DNA from: Cytobacillus stercorigallinarum
GTDB taxonomy: Bacteria > Bacillota > Bacilli > Bacillales > Cytobacillaceae
Direction: 5' to 3'
Length of the DNA: 64,000 nt
NCBI RefSeq assembly: GCF_014836495.1
Contig: NZ_JACSQT010000002.1
Span: 248,001-312,000 of the forward strand
Of the stretch, positions 26,655 to 35,933 are shown one piece after another. The notes under the pieces are model-generated. The model had not been told where the DNA came from, did no database searches, and saw only the letters and a program-made list of their open reading frames with translations. Position 1 is the stretch's first letter. The number at the start of each line of letters is the position of its first letter. A program made the translations under genes and the position numbers.

Positions 26655-27383
26655 TTAAACGCTGATAACACCTTCATTAGTTACAATAGGGGCAACAGCA
26701 AAAATATCTTTTTGAGCTGCGAACACTACTTCCGTCTGCATACCGTGATTTGCAATCATTTTACCTACACGTGAAGCCATTAATAATTCTGTTCCTTTTT
26801 CTTTTGCACCCAAATAAAACTGATGCGCACATAGTGCTGTATCTGACATTTCCCAAATCTTATGACTACTAGTTATTAAACAATCGATGTAATAACCGAC
26901 TCCATAAAAGTCCTCGACATTGAATGCACCTGAAGATCCTGAACAGACAAGGACAACCGTCTCATCATGATGTTCGCTACAAACTGCCTTTGCCGAATGT
27001 TTGGCATTTAAGAGGGATGCTATATACACTTTTTTCGCTTTAAGAGCCTGTTTGATGGCCACAGTTCCATTGGTGGTTGTTAAGATAAGATCCTTGCCTC
27101 CAACAGTTTTAGATAACGTTTCTGGATGGGGTGATTCAAAACCATCTATCGTCAGGCCGTTATATTCCCCCACTAACACATATGTTCCTTTCTCGCGAAT
27201 GCTTGCTTCATATAATGCATCCTCTTGATTCGCAACTGGTATGACCGACTTTGCCCCGTGTTGAATTGCTGTTGTTATAACCGATGTGGCCATCAAAATA
27301 TCAAAAACAACGACCACTTTCTCTCCATTTAATTTCTCTTTATCGATTTCTTCTTTTTTCATGATTACATGAAGTTTCACCAT
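26655..27383 (-). CDS. ComB-family 2-phosphosulfolactate phosphatase-like protein
   Basis: 242 residues. VVVVFDILMATSVITTAIQHGA, GEYNGLTIDGFESPHPE, LTTTNGTVAI and VCSGSSGAFNVEDFYGVGYYID align with the blocks of ComB, the magnesium-dependent phosphatase that makes sulfolactate from 2-phosphosulfolactate. Some family blocks are changed (GEYNG for GERNG, SPHPE for the usual GNSP), so the substrate may differ. No ComA or ComC partner is near. Its place between a crotonase and a kinase-like gene suggests it could remove a phosphate in the acyl-CoA pathway; this is inference. Confidence 0.8.
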   Translation of the reverse strand: MVKLHVIMKKEEIDKEKLNGEKVVVVFDILMATSVITTAIQHGAKSVIPVANQEDALYEASIREKGTYVLVGEYNGLTIDGFESPHPETLSKTVGGKDLILTTTNGTVAIKQALKAKKVYIASLLNAKHSAKAVCSEHHDETVVLVCSGSSGAFNVEDFYGVGYYIDCLITSSHKIWEMSDTALCAHQFYLGAKEKGTELLMASRVGKMIANHGMQTEVVFAAQKDIFAVAPIVTNEGVISV

Positions 27384-27393
27384 ATCAATAACC

Positions 27394-28455
27394 TCACAAT
27401 ATTCTCCTCGATGTCTTTACAGCATGTTGTATTAAGTTATTTACATATAAGTTTAGTTTAGAAAAACGTTCGTCTTTTGTTTGTCCACGCTTCCAGCGAT
27501 AATAAATTTGCTGACATATAACGGCAAGTTTGAAGTAAGCAAATGTTAAATAATAATGAATCTGACTGACATCTGTCCCACTTTTTAAAGCATATGCTTG
27601 AATAAACTCTTCCCTTGTGAAAAAGCCAGGCTTTGTCGTCACCGACTCATCTCCTAGACCTCTCTTCAATAGATCGGAATCATTTTTTTCATGCCAGTAA
27701 CTTAAGGCAACACCAAGATCCGCTAACGGGTCACCAACAGTTGACATTTCCCAATCAAACACACCGATTAATCTTGTTAACTGTTGATTGAACATACTGT
27801 TATTTAATTTGAAATCATAATGGATGATCGTTGTTTTTTCGGTATGTGGGAGATGTGACTCTAACCAATTTGTAAGTTCATCTATCTCAATAATTTCATC
27901 TGTTTTACTACGATGGTATCGACTTATCCAACCATCTACTTGCCTTTGCATGAATCCAGCTGGTCTCGTCATATCTTTTAATTTAGTCTTCTGATAATTA
28001 ATATCGTGTAATTGCACAAGGGTGTTTACCATCAGTTGTGATATCCTTTGACCGACATCATAAGCACTGTCACCATCTGGAATAATGAGGGAATCGTCAA
28101 TCACTACCCCTTTTTTTCTTTCCATAATAAAGAACGGTGCACCTAAAAGTTCTTTATCACTATATATAAAAGGCTTCGGTGCTTGGTTGAAAAAAGGGTG
28201 GATCTCCTGAAGTACTTTAAACTCTCTTTCCATATCATGCGCTTTAGGTGCTACGGGTCCCATAGGTGGTCTTCTTAATACAGCCTCCCAGTTACCAACC
28301 TTTAATTGATAGGTTAAATTTGATTTACCTGCACTAAATTGAGAGATTTCTAATGGTTTGTTAGGTATTTCTTCCATGTTCGCCTTTAAATATTGTTCTA
28401 AGCGATGAACATCAAGCCCTTCACCTTCTCGAATGGGAATTGTATCAGAAGTCAT
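27394..28455 (-). CDS. APH-family kinase-like protein (ACAD10/11 N-terminal domain type)
   Basis: 353 residues. An aminoglycoside-phosphotransferase-type kinase fold: FSAGKSNLTYQLKVG with the nucleotide-binding lysine region VLRRPP, PKAHDMEREFKVLQ, the catalytic loop IIHYDFKLNN, and the metal-binding FDWEMSTVGDPLADLG. The pattern RPPMGPVAPKAHDMEREF and the WEMSTVGDPLADL block are those of the kinase half of mammalian ACAD10/ACAD11 and of LvaA-type 4-hydroxyacyl-CoA kinases (family knowledge). Start at ATG 28455, 6 nt after GGAGG; a GTG two codons earlier is less likely. An ACAD11-like dehydrogenase is encoded in the same operon. Confidence 0.87.
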   Translation of the reverse strand: MTSDTIPIREGEGLDVHRLEQYLKANMEEIPNKPLEISQFSAGKSNLTYQLKVGNWEAVLRRPPMGPVAPKAHDMEREFKVLQEIHPFFNQAPKPFIYSDKELLGAPFFIMERKKGVVIDDSLIIPDGDSAYDVGQRISQLMVNTLVQLHDINYQKTKLKDMTRPAGFMQRQVDGWISRYHRSKTDEIIEIDELTNWLESHLPHTEKTTIIHYDFKLNNSMFNQQLTRLIGVFDWEMSTVGDPLADLGVALSYWHEKNDSDLLKRGLGDESVTTKPGFFTREEFIQAYALKSGTDVSQIHYYLTFAYFKLAVICQQIYYRWKRGQTKDERFSKLNLYVNNLIQHAVKTSRRIL

Positions 28456-28894
28456 GAACACCCTCCTCTGTTTTACTTGGTGATGCTAGAGGCTGATATT
28501 TTTTTAAGTTTTCCCTTAAATGTTCCGGAATCAAAATAGAATGATCATCTATGAAGTTATAACATACAGTGACACAACTTGCTTTAGCCACCAATTTACC
28601 ATCCATCTTCCTTGTTAATAAATGCTGTAATTCAAAGCTTTTACGGCCAATATTGCTAACCTCAGTTGTCACAACTAGTTCCTCACCGGCAAATGCGGGG
28701 GCAACATAATCACAATGAATCGAAGCCAAAATCATGCTACTTTGTCTATTTCTATTAGGTAGGATCTCATAAAATAATTTTGTTCTTGCCTCTTCAAAAT
28801 AAAGAAAATAACTCGTATTATTGACATGACCAACAGCATCGGTTTCACTAAAGCGTACATACACCTCTATTTGATGTTTTATATACATCATCAA
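28445..28894 (-). CDS. Acyl-CoA thioesterase, 4HBT hotdog family
   Basis: 149 residues, a single hotdog domain. VRFSETDAVGHVNNTSYFLYFEEAR carries the Asp and the long helix of 4-hydroxybenzoyl-CoA-type thioesterases. It would release CoA from a pathway intermediate or protect the CoA pool. It overlaps the tetR gene by 4 bp and the kinase-like gene by about 11 bp, so translation of the three is coupled. Confidence 0.88.
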   Translation of the reverse strand: MMMYIKHQIEVYVRFSETDAVGHVNNTSYFLYFEEARTKLFYEILPNRNRQSSMILASIHCDYVAPAFAGEELVVTTEVSNIGRKSFELQHLLTRKMDGKLVAKASCVTVCYNFIDDHSILIPEHLRENLKKYQPLASPSKTEEGVHDF

Positions 28895-29475
28895 ATCCCC
28901 TCTTTAACAGGCACTTCTTCAATACCTTTTAATATAATTTCTGTATAAAACCGTGCTAATTCCTTATCCGTTAGCTCACCATCTGTTCGAAACCAATAAT
29001 AGCTATAATTCGTCATTCCTAAAAATCCGAAGGCAAGAATATCTGTACGAATATGATTACTAAATTCTTTTGTCTTTTTACCTGCATCAATAATTTTTTC
29101 AAAATTTAAACGATATTCTTTTCGCTTTAATTTAATTTGTTTGACATGATCTTCATGTAAATGTCTTAACTCCCGGTGCACAATACGTGCTTCTTTACCC
29201 TGAGTGTCAATCTTACTTAAGGTTAAATAAATGTTCTCGTAAAGCTTTTCTTTATTACTTAATGTTTGATTTTGTAAGATTTCTTCTTGTTCTTGTAATA
29301 AGCCTTCGATGTATTCTAAATGGATATCCCTTAATACTTCCTGCTTACTGTTGAAATAGTAATAAAAAGTACCTTTCGTCACATCGAGTTGATCAACAAT
29401 ATCTTGAATTGTCGTTTCCTTAAAGCCTTTATCATCAAACAAATCGATGCTTTTCTTTAAGATTTGATTTTTCAC
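28891..29475 (-). CDS. TetR-family transcriptional regulator
   Basis: 194 residues. N-terminal helix-turn-helix: SIDLFDDKGFKETTIQDI and VTKGTFYYYFNSKQEVL, then an all-helical ligand domain. It resembles acyl-CoA-responsive TetR regulators of fatty-acid catabolism (FadR/PfmR-like), an inference from context. Start: GTG at 29475, 7 nt after GGAGG. It lies inside the operon it probably controls, and perfect TetR-type palindromes are present upstream of the first gene. Confidence 0.9.
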   Translation of the reverse strand: MKNQILKKSIDLFDDKGFKETTIQDIVDQLDVTKGTFYYYFNSKQEVLRDIHLEYIEGLLQEQEEILQNQTLSNKEKLYENIYLTLSKIDTQGKEARIVHRELRHLHEDHVKQIKLKRKEYRLNFEKIIDAGKKTKEFSNHIRTDILAFGFLGMTNYSYYWFRTDGELTDKELARFYTEIILKGIEEVPVKEGI

Positions 29476-29502
29476 TAAAAGCCCTCCTGACTATGCCTAT
29501 TC

Positions 29503-30681
29503 TTAGACTAGTTCTCTTTCAATGAGAAGGGCAATCCCTTGACCTCCACCAATGCAAGCAGTAATTAAAGCGGAATGACTTAGTGACCGCTGCAATTCAT
29601 ATACTGCTTTCGTTACAAGTATGGCACCTGTTGCGCCTAATGGATGACCATGAGCAATCGCTCCGCCATTCACATTCAACTTTTCCGGGTTGAATGATAA
29701 CTCCCTGTCACAAGCAATGACTTGCGCGGCAAATGCTTCATTCAATTCAATTAAATCGATATCTTCAAGTGTTTTGCCAGTTTTCTTTAATAGTTTTCTA
29801 ACAGCAGGTACAGGACCTATCCCCATAATATTAGGATCAACACCAGCAACGGCTGATTCTTTTATAACAGCTAATGGACGTAAACCGAGGGAATTCGCTT
29901 TTTCTCTCGACATGACAACAAGCGCCGAAGCAGCATCATTTAAGCCTGAACTGTTGCCAGCTGTTACACTGCCAGCTTGCTTAAATGCAGGTTTAAGTTT
30001 TGCTAACCCCTCGATATTCGTTTGTGGTCTTGGGTGTTCATCCTCTTTAAAAGTAATCGAATCTCCTTTTCTAACAGGAATCTTTATCGGAACAATTTGT
30101 TCTTTAAAACGACCTTCAACCATCGCTTTAGCCATTCTAGCTTGACTACGATTGGCATATTCATCTTGCTCTTGACGAGAAATACCATATTTCTCTACTA
30201 AATTTTCTGCCGTTATCCCCATAGGTGGATCACCAACTTCATCAGGTGAAAGCCGTGATTTTCTAAATTGAGGGGGTCTTGGACTATACGGCTGATCAGC
30301 CCGATCCATCAAATAAGGTGCCCTCGACATACTTTCTACACCACCGGCAATATATACATCTCCCTCACCCGCTTTAATCATAGCTGCAGCAAGTGCAACA
30401 GCGTTAATACCTGATCCGCATTGACGGTCTATCGTTAAACCAGGTAGATTAAGAGAAAGACCTGATTGAAGACTTGATAATCTAGCAATATTTCCGCCAC
30501 CACTTAGCACATTACCAAAAATCACATCATCAATCTCTCCCACATTCACTTGCGCCCGCTCTACTGCTGCCTTAATGACTTCGCCACCAAATATATGAGC
30601 TGGAACGGAGGCAAGAGAACCTCCCTGCCTACCAATCGCTGTGCGTACAGCTGAAACGATTACAGCTTCTCTATTACCCAT
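29503..30681 (-). CDS. Acetyl-CoA C-acyltransferase (thiolase)
   Basis: 392 residues from the ATG at 30681, which lies 9 nt after GGGAAGGAG; a longer frame to 30720 would overlap the next gene. Catalytic elements are the acylated cysteine in IDRQCGSGINA, NEAFAAQ, GGAIAHGHPLGATG and the second cysteine in CIGGGQG. It cleaves a 3-ketoacyl-CoA with CoA, the last step of beta-oxidation. It is the only thiolase in the window and sits in the middle of the long operon. Confidence 0.94.
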   Translation of the reverse strand: MGNREAVIVSAVRTAIGRQGGSLASVPAHIFGGEVIKAAVERAQVNVGEIDDVIFGNVLSGGGNIARLSSLQSGLSLNLPGLTIDRQCGSGINAVALAAAMIKAGEGDVYIAGGVESMSRAPYLMDRADQPYSPRPPQFRKSRLSPDEVGDPPMGITAENLVEKYGISRQEQDEYANRSQARMAKAMVEGRFKEQIVPIKIPVRKGDSITFKEDEHPRPQTNIEGLAKLKPAFKQAGSVTAGNSSGLNDAASALVVMSREKANSLGLRPLAVIKESAVAGVDPNIMGIGPVPAVRKLLKKTGKTLEDIDLIELNEAFAAQVIACDRELSFNPEKLNVNGGAIAHGHPLGATGAILVTKAVYELQRSLSHSALITACIGGGQGIALLIERELV

Positions 30682-30700
30682 GTCATCCATCTCCTTCCCT

Positions 30701-31474
30701 TTACATTGCTGTTGTTCCACCGTCTACAGCAATTGTTTCACCCGTAATGAAATCAGACGCGCCACTTGCTAGAAATAGAGCCACTCCTTTTAAATCAGAA
30801 TCCGAACCGAATTTCCTAAGTGGGGTCCTTTGCAAGAAGCGCTCGCTGTTTCTTTCAATAAGTACCTTTGACATTTTTGTTGGGAAAAACCCTGGTGCAA
30901 TCGCATTGACATGAATGCCTCTCGGTCCCCATTTCACTGCCAAATCTTTTGTAAAAGAAATGACGCCACCTTTACTTGAGTTATATCCGATTGCATCCAT
31001 TAACTCTGGATTTGACCCCTTCAGTCCAGCTACAGAAGCAATATTAATGATTTTTCCTTGTTTTTCAACGAGCATTGCTTTACCAACAGCTTGCGACATT
31101 AGAAATGTGCCTACAACATTTACGTTGACTACTTTTTGGAATGCTTCTAAGGGCATTTCTTCTACTGGAGCACCCCATGTTGCCCCACTATTATTGACGA
31201 GAATGTCGATCTTCCCAAAACGCTGAATCGTTTCATCGACGACTGTTTGCACATCTTCTGGGTTAGTAATATCACATTTAAAAGTCAGTACTTCAACACC
31301 AAGTTCTTTGAGACGATTGGCCACTTCATCACAATTCTCTTTTTTTCTGGAACATAATACGATGTTTGCGCCAGCTTCAGCAAACCCTTCGGCAATTTGT
31401 TCACCTAATCCTCTTCCGCCCCCTGTGACAATAGCTGTTTTTCCAGATAGATCGAACAGTTCTTTTACATGCAT
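30701..31474 (-). CDS. SDR-family dehydrogenase (FabG-like)
   Basis: 257 residues. TGGGRGLGEQIAEG binds the nucleotide, NNSGATWG follows, and the catalytic Ser, Tyr and Lys are present (IINIASVAG, GYNSSKGG), with the C-terminal ITGETIAVDGG. A 3-hydroxyacyl-CoA dehydrogenase role fits its place between thiolase and dehydrogenase. Its stop lies 19 bp upstream of the thiolase start; its start overlaps the stop of the next upstream gene by one base. Confidence 0.9.
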   Translation of the reverse strand: MHVKELFDLSGKTAIVTGGGRGLGEQIAEGFAEAGANIVLCSRKKENCDEVANRLKELGVEVLTFKCDITNPEDVQTVVDETIQRFGKIDILVNNSGATWGAPVEEMPLEAFQKVVNVNVVGTFLMSQAVGKAMLVEKQGKIINIASVAGLKGSNPELMDAIGYNSSKGGVISFTKDLAVKWGPRGIHVNAIAPGFFPTKMSKVLIERNSERFLQRTPLRKFGSDSDLKGVALFLASGASDFITGETIAVDGGTTAM

Positions 31475-32700
31475 TATTTGACCCCCTGTGCTACTTTTTT
31501 ATATTTTTTTAACTCCTGTCTTGCAATCGCTCTTTTATGCACTTCATCTGGACCATCTGCCAAGCGTAATGTTCGAATATTCGCCCAACTCGCAGCAAGC
31601 GGTGTATCTTGGCTTACGCCTTTTGCACCTAGTGCTTGAATGGCATGATCAATAATTTGAAGTGCCACATTAGGTGCGACTACCTTTATCATGGCAATCT
31701 CTGTTTTAGCAGCTTTATTTCCAACAGTGTCCATCATAAAAGCAGCTTTCAATGTGAGTAAGCGCGATTGTTCGATATTTATTCTAGCTTCGGCAATCCA
31801 TTCTTGAATAACACCTTGCTCGGCTAATGTTTTACCAAAGGCGATGCGCTCTTGGACACGCTCACAAAGAATGGATAATGCTCTTTCCGCTGCTCCAATC
31901 GTTCTCATACAATGATGAATGCGCCCTGGTCCTAATCTACCTTGTGCAATTTCGAAACCTCTCCCTTCACCTAGTAGCATATTACTAGCAGGAACTCTTA
32001 CATTGTTATATTCAATTTCAGCATGACCATGAGGAGCATGATCGTAACCAAATACATTTAATGTGCGTTTGATTTTTACACCTGGGGTATCAAGTGGGAC
32101 TAATATCATCGATTGTTGTTTATGTTTTTCGGCATTTGGATCGTTTTTACCCATGACAATAGCAATTTTACATCTAGGATCACCTGCGCCTGATGACCAC
32201 CATTTTGTCCCATTAATGACATACTCATCACCATCACGAATAATGCTTGATTCGATATTGGTCGCATCAGATGAGGCCACATTCGGTTCAGTCATGGAGA
32301 AACAAGAGCGAATTTCACCGTTTAGTAATGGTTTTAGCCATTTTTCCTTTTGTTCATCCGTTCCATATCGTACTAATACTTCCATATTTCCTGTATCTGG
32401 TGCAGCACAGTTAAATACTTCAGGTCCGATAGATGACCGCCCCATTAACTCACATAATGGAGCGTATTCGATATTGCTTAAACCCGCACCATCTTTACTA
32501 TCCGGTAAAAATAAGTTCCATAATCCTTCTGCTTTTGCTTTTGCTTTTAGTTCCTCCATAATGGTTGGATGGGTACTGAATCGATCCTCTTTACTTATTT
32601 GCTCCATGTAAGTTTTTTCATTTGGAAAAACATATTGGTCCATAAAATCACTTATTTTTTCTTGTAAACGCTTTACTTTATCCGAATATTCAAAATTCAT
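31474..32700 (-). CDS. Acyl-CoA dehydrogenase, ACAD10/11-like
   Basis: 408 residues. [71 protein letters not shown] and [23 protein letters not shown] follow the dehydrogenase half of human ACAD11 closely, including the IHHCMRT block. In ACAD11 and LvaC, this half works on a phosphorylated 4-hydroxyacyl-CoA made by a linked kinase. The ATG at 32700 lies 8 nt after GGGGAGG; a GTG at 32709 is less likely. The kinase half is a separate gene at 27394-28455. Confidence 0.92.
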   Translation of the reverse strand: MNFEYSDKVKRLQEKISDFMDQYVFPNEKTYMEQISKEDRFSTHPTIMEELKAKAKAEGLWNLFLPDSKDGAGLSNIEYAPLCELMGRSSIGPEVFNCAAPDTGNMEVLVRYGTDEQKEKWLKPLLNGEIRSCFSMTEPNVASSDATNIESSIIRDGDEYVINGTKWWSSGAGDPRCKIAIVMGKNDPNAEKHKQQSMILVPLDTPGVKIKRTLNVFGYDHAPHGHAEIEYNNVRVPASNMLLGEGRGFEIAQGRLGPGRIHHCMRTIGAAERALSILCERVQERIAFGKTLAEQGVIQEWIAEARINIEQSRLLTLKAAFMMDTVGNKAAKTEIAMIKVVAPNVALQIIDHAIQALGAKGVSQDTPLAASWANIRTLRLADGPDEVHKRAIARQELKKYKKVAQGVK

Positions 32701-32715
32701 TACACGCACCTCCCC

Positions 32716-33120
32716 TTATTCATTTGTTATAACAAACGTGACATCACCTTTTAAAACAGCCTTTCCTGCTTGATTAACTGCTTTCACCTCAAATGCGATT
32801 TCTTGCTCCTCTTCAGCAGTAACTGTAGCAACAAGTGTAATCACATCATCAATAAAGACCATACCTGAAAAACGAATACGATAATCCTTTATAAAACCTT
32901 CTTCAAAATAGGGTGTAAATAATTTAGCAAGATTCCCCATTGTCCACATACCATGAGCGATAATTCCTGGAAGTCCCGTTTTCTTTGCTTCTTCATCAAC
33001 TGTATGAATGGGGTTAAAGTCACCTGATGCACCTGAATACTTTATTAAGTCCATTCTAGATACAGGCGCTAAGGTTTCGGACAATGTTTTTCCCTTTTCT
33101 AAAGTCAAGATATTACTCAT
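32716..33120 (-). CDS. MaoC-like hydratase subunit (catalytic hotdog)
   Basis: 134 residues. A hotdog domain with the hydratase-2 motif: SGDFNPIHTVDEEAKKTGLPGIIAHGMWTMG contains the Asp and His of R-specific enoyl-CoA hydratases. It overlaps the next gene upstream by 4 bp; that partner lacks these residues. The pair probably forms a heterodimeric hydratase, as with HadAB/ChsH1-ChsH2. It would hydrate the enoyl-CoA made by one of the dehydrogenases. Confidence 0.88.
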   Translation of the reverse strand: MSNILTLEKGKTLSETLAPVSRMDLIKYSGASGDFNPIHTVDEEAKKTGLPGIIAHGMWTMGNLAKLFTPYFEEGFIKDYRIRFSGMVFIDDVITLVATVTAEEEQEIAFEVKAVNQAGKAVLKGDVTFVITNE

Positions 33121-33566
33121 ACACTCATCGCCTTTCTCACAGCTTCTGTAATAATGGTAATGGCTTCTTCTTTAAAAATGAGCTTCCCATCCTTATCTTC
33201 TCCATACTTTACTACAGAAAGAAAGCCCATTAAACCATTGCTCCCTTTCTTCTCATAATAATCCTTCACTTCTGTCCAAACATATACATCTTCTCCAACT
33301 AGAAGAGGCCTTTCATAATGAAACCTTTGCTCACCATGAATCAACCCTTTCTTCGGCAGCTGTAACGCTTCAATTGTGCCAGATTCAAACACCCGTGGGA
33401 AAGTAGGAGGCGCAATATTTGTGCCATACTTACTTTTCTTTCCATATTCTTCATCAATAAAAATAGGATGGGGATCGCCAATCGATTGCGCGAACCGTTT
33501 GACTAACCCACGTTCAACCGTATTCTTCACCTTACCTGATACTTTGCCGATCACATTAGTGTACAT
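33117..33566 (-). CDS. MaoC_dehydrat_N / FAS1-like hotdog partner subunit
   Basis: About 149 residues. MYTNVIGKVSGKVKNTVERGLVKRFAQSIGD, then DEEYGKKSKYGTNIAPPTFPRVF match the N-terminal MaoC-like dehydratase domain, which usually lacks catalytic residues and shapes the substrate pocket of its partner. Start is uncertain: ATGs at 33575 and 33566 are possible and the frame opens at 33584; spacing to GGAG is 3 nt for 33575 and 12 nt for 33566. Confidence 0.8.
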   Translation of the reverse strand: MYTNVIGKVSGKVKNTVERGLVKRFAQSIGDPHPIFIDEEYGKKSKYGTNIAPPTFPRVFESGTIEALQLPKKGLIHGEQRFHYERPLLVGEDVYVWTEVKDYYEKKGSNGLMGFLSVVKYGEDKDGKLIFKEEAITIITEAVRKAMSV

Positions 33567-33586
33567 CCTGTGCATCCACTCCAATT

Positions 33587-34354
33587 TTAATTTTTTGGAC
33601 CGCCCGCGACATAAATAACTTGACCATTCACAAATGATGATTTCTCATCTGCAAAAAATGCAACTGCATTGGCGATATCGGCAGGCTTTCCGCTTCTCGC
33701 AACCGGTATAGCCGCTATCGCTCCATTAACAAAATCTGTAAAAGGAATCCCTACTCTTTCTGCTGTAGCCTTTGTCATCTCTGTTTCAATGAAACCAGGT
33801 GCGACACTATTTGCTGTGATGCCATAGCGTCCAAGTTCAATGGCTAATGTTTTTGTTAATCCTTGTAAACCAGCTTTTGCTGTTGCATAGTTAGCCTGCC
33901 CTCTATTCCCAAGAGCAGAAGTAGAAGAAATACTAATAATTCTGCCATAGTTTTGTTTGACCATATATTTTTGTGCGGCACGCGATGCATTAAACGATCC
34001 CTTCAGATGTACATCCATTACGAATTGCCAATCATCGTCCGTCATTTTAAACAGTAAATTATCGCGAATAATACCAGCGTTATTAACTAAAATATCAAGT
34101 GTACCAAACTGTTGCACAACTTCCTCCATCGCTGTTTCTACTTCGCCTGCTTCGACAACATTTGCTTTTTTCACGAAGATATGATAGCCCTTTTCCTTGA
34201 ATTCTGCGGCTGTTTCCGCTAATGCATCCTCATTGATATCAATAATTGCAATATTGGCGCCCTCTTGTGCGAAGAGCTCAGCGACACCTTTACCAATTCC
34301 TCGGCTTCCGCCAGTAATAAATGCAGTTTTCCCTGTGAATCTTGTCATTTTCAT
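33587..34354 (-). CDS. SDR-family dehydrogenase (FabG-like)
   Basis: 255 residues. TGGSRGIGKGVAELF (nucleotide site), NNAGIIRDNLLFKM, ISISSTSALGNRGQANYATAKAGLQG (Ser, Tyr, Lys), SFVNGQVIYVAGG at the end. It fits acetoacetyl-CoA/3-ketoacyl reductases or dehydrogenases. A second ATG at 34348 lies 8 nt after GGGGG and may be the true start. It is the second SDR in the operon, so two hydroxyl positions or two stereochemistries may be handled. Confidence 0.9.
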   Translation of the reverse strand: MKMTRFTGKTAFITGGSRGIGKGVAELFAQEGANIAIIDINEDALAETAAEFKEKGYHIFVKKANVVEAGEVETAMEEVVQQFGTLDILVNNAGIIRDNLLFKMTDDDWQFVMDVHLKGSFNASRAAQKYMVKQNYGRIISISSTSALGNRGQANYATAKAGLQGLTKTLAIELGRYGITANSVAPGFIETEMTKATAERVGIPFTDFVNGAIAAIPVARSGKPADIANAVAFFADEKSSFVNGQVIYVAGGPKN

Positions 34355-34374
34355 ATGCCCCCTGTATCATTTTC

Positions 34375-35553
34375 TTATATTTGTTGGCCGATTTTCACGT
34401 GCCCCTTCAGTAAGTTTCTTGAGATAATCATACGTTGGATTTCATCTGTGCCATCATATATTCTCCAAAGTCTTGCCTCTCGGTACCATCTCTCAATCGG
34501 AAGCTCTCTTGTATACCCCATGCCACCATGAATTTGTAATACGCGGTCAACGACTCGGTTCCCCATATTAGACCCATAAAGTTTGGCCATCGATGCATAG
34601 TGACGATTATCTTCCCCTTGATCCAAAGTAAATGCGGCATTCAACGCTAGCCATTTAGCTGCTTCTATTTCAACGGCTGAATCTGCAATTTGCCATTGAA
34701 TTGCCTGTCTCTCTGCAATTGGTTTTCCAAAAGTTTCTCGTTCTTTTGCATAATCTATTGCCATTTGCAATAGTCTCTCTGCTGCTCCGACCGCTCTTGC
34801 TCCTACTATCCATCGAGCAAATCCAATCCATTCAAGACCGAGTTTATAACCGCCATGCAGCTCACCTAGGATATTCTTCTCTGGTACTCGGACATTATCA
34901 AATACAAGTCCAGCTGGTCCCCATTCACCCATCGTATGGATATATTCTGATTTCCAGCCCATTTCGCGGTCAGCGATAAAACAAGTGACACCGTCTCTAC
35001 CCTTCGTTTTTTTATGTAGCTCCTTATCCGTTATCGCGATGACCATAACGAAATCTGCTTCATTACCACCAGTAATGAATGTTTTCTCACCATTTAGGAT
35101 CCACTCATCTCCATCTTTCACTGCTGTCATGCGTATATTTTGCGTATCAGATCCTGCTCCAGGTTCAGTCATAGCAAAACAAGATTTTTTTTCGCCATTT
35201 ATTGTAGGAATTAAGTAATTTTGTTTTTGCTCTTCATTAGCATAATAAAGGATATTGTCAGCAGATCCACCAAAACTAAATGGCACAAACGTTTTAGCTA
35301 CTTCAATACAAACAATGGCTTGCATCATTTGTCCTAAGTCAGCTCCACCGTATTCCTCAGGTGTGTTAATTCCCCAAAAGCCCGCTTCCTTTGCTTTTAA
35401 CTGTAATTTCTTCTGGACTTCTTTAGAAAGGCTAGGCTTTCCTTCTCGTTCATTCTTTAATACTTCATTTTCTAGCGGAATCAATTCTTTCTCCACAAAC
35501 TTTCTAATGGTTTGTTGGACCATTTTTTGTTCTTCTGTTAATCGTAAATCCAT
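34375..35553 (-). CDS. Acyl-CoA dehydrogenase
   Basis: 392 residues. CFAMTEPGAGSDTQNIRMTA, NGEKTFITGGNEADFVMV, then QIHGGMGYTRELPIERWYREARLWRIYDGTDEIQRMIISRNLLKG at the C-terminus, the standard FAD-site ending of short/medium-chain dehydrogenases. The ATG at 35553 lies 8 nt after AGAGG; a GTG at 35562 overlaps that site. First gene of the 18-gene operon, directly behind TetR-type palindromes. Confidence 0.93.
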   Translation of the reverse strand: MDLRLTEEQKMVQQTIRKFVEKELIPLENEVLKNEREGKPSLSKEVQKKLQLKAKEAGFWGINTPEEYGGADLGQMMQAIVCIEVAKTFVPFSFGGSADNILYYANEEQKQNYLIPTINGEKKSCFAMTEPGAGSDTQNIRMTAVKDGDEWILNGEKTFITGGNEADFVMVIAITDKELHKKTKGRDGVTCFIADREMGWKSEYIHTMGEWGPAGLVFDNVRVPEKNILGELHGGYKLGLEWIGFARWIVGARAVGAAERLLQMAIDYAKERETFGKPIAERQAIQWQIADSAVEIEAAKWLALNAAFTLDQGEDNRHYASMAKLYGSNMGNRVVDRVLQIHGGMGYTRELPIERWYREARLWRIYDGTDEIQRMIISRNLLKGHVKIGQQI

Positions 35554-35578
35554 TTCTTTCACCTCTATCTATTTATTT

Positions 35579-35596
35579 ATACTAACTAGTTAGTAT
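35579..35596. promoter_or_regulatory. TetR-type operator O1
   Basis: A perfect 18-bp palindrome, ATACTAACTAGTTAGTAT, 26 nt before the ATG at 35553 and next to the ribosome site. It fits the short palindromes bound by TetR-family acyl-CoA regulators. Confidence 0.75.
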
Positions 35597-35614
35597 GTTA
35601 GAACTTTTTTACAT

Positions 35615-35628
35615 ACTAACCGGTTAGT
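35615..35628. promoter_or_regulatory. TetR-type operator O2
   Basis: A perfect 14-bp palindrome, ACTAACCGGTTAGT, sharing its half-site ACTAAC with O1; centres are 34 bp apart. Confidence 0.72.
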
Positions 35629-35933
35629 TTTTTCACTTTCTACAAACTACATGATCGATTTAGTTCAACTCCCCCATGAAGCGAAGCATAGGGTAGCCAG
35701 CTTTAAATGATAGGATGAATCTATTCTTTTTACAGCTTGCTTAGAACAATGGTGTTGTATTTCTTTGAACAAAATAGTTAGGAAACGCTTTCATTTTTTA
35801 TAAAAACGTTTAGCAGAGGTAACGGAACTAAAAACATAGAAGTGTCTACAGCCAAACCAAGCAGTCGTTTTGCAAAGTTCTTAGTAGTTGAATGGAAATG
35901 TATCATGGAGTAATAAAAAACATAAAATATTAT

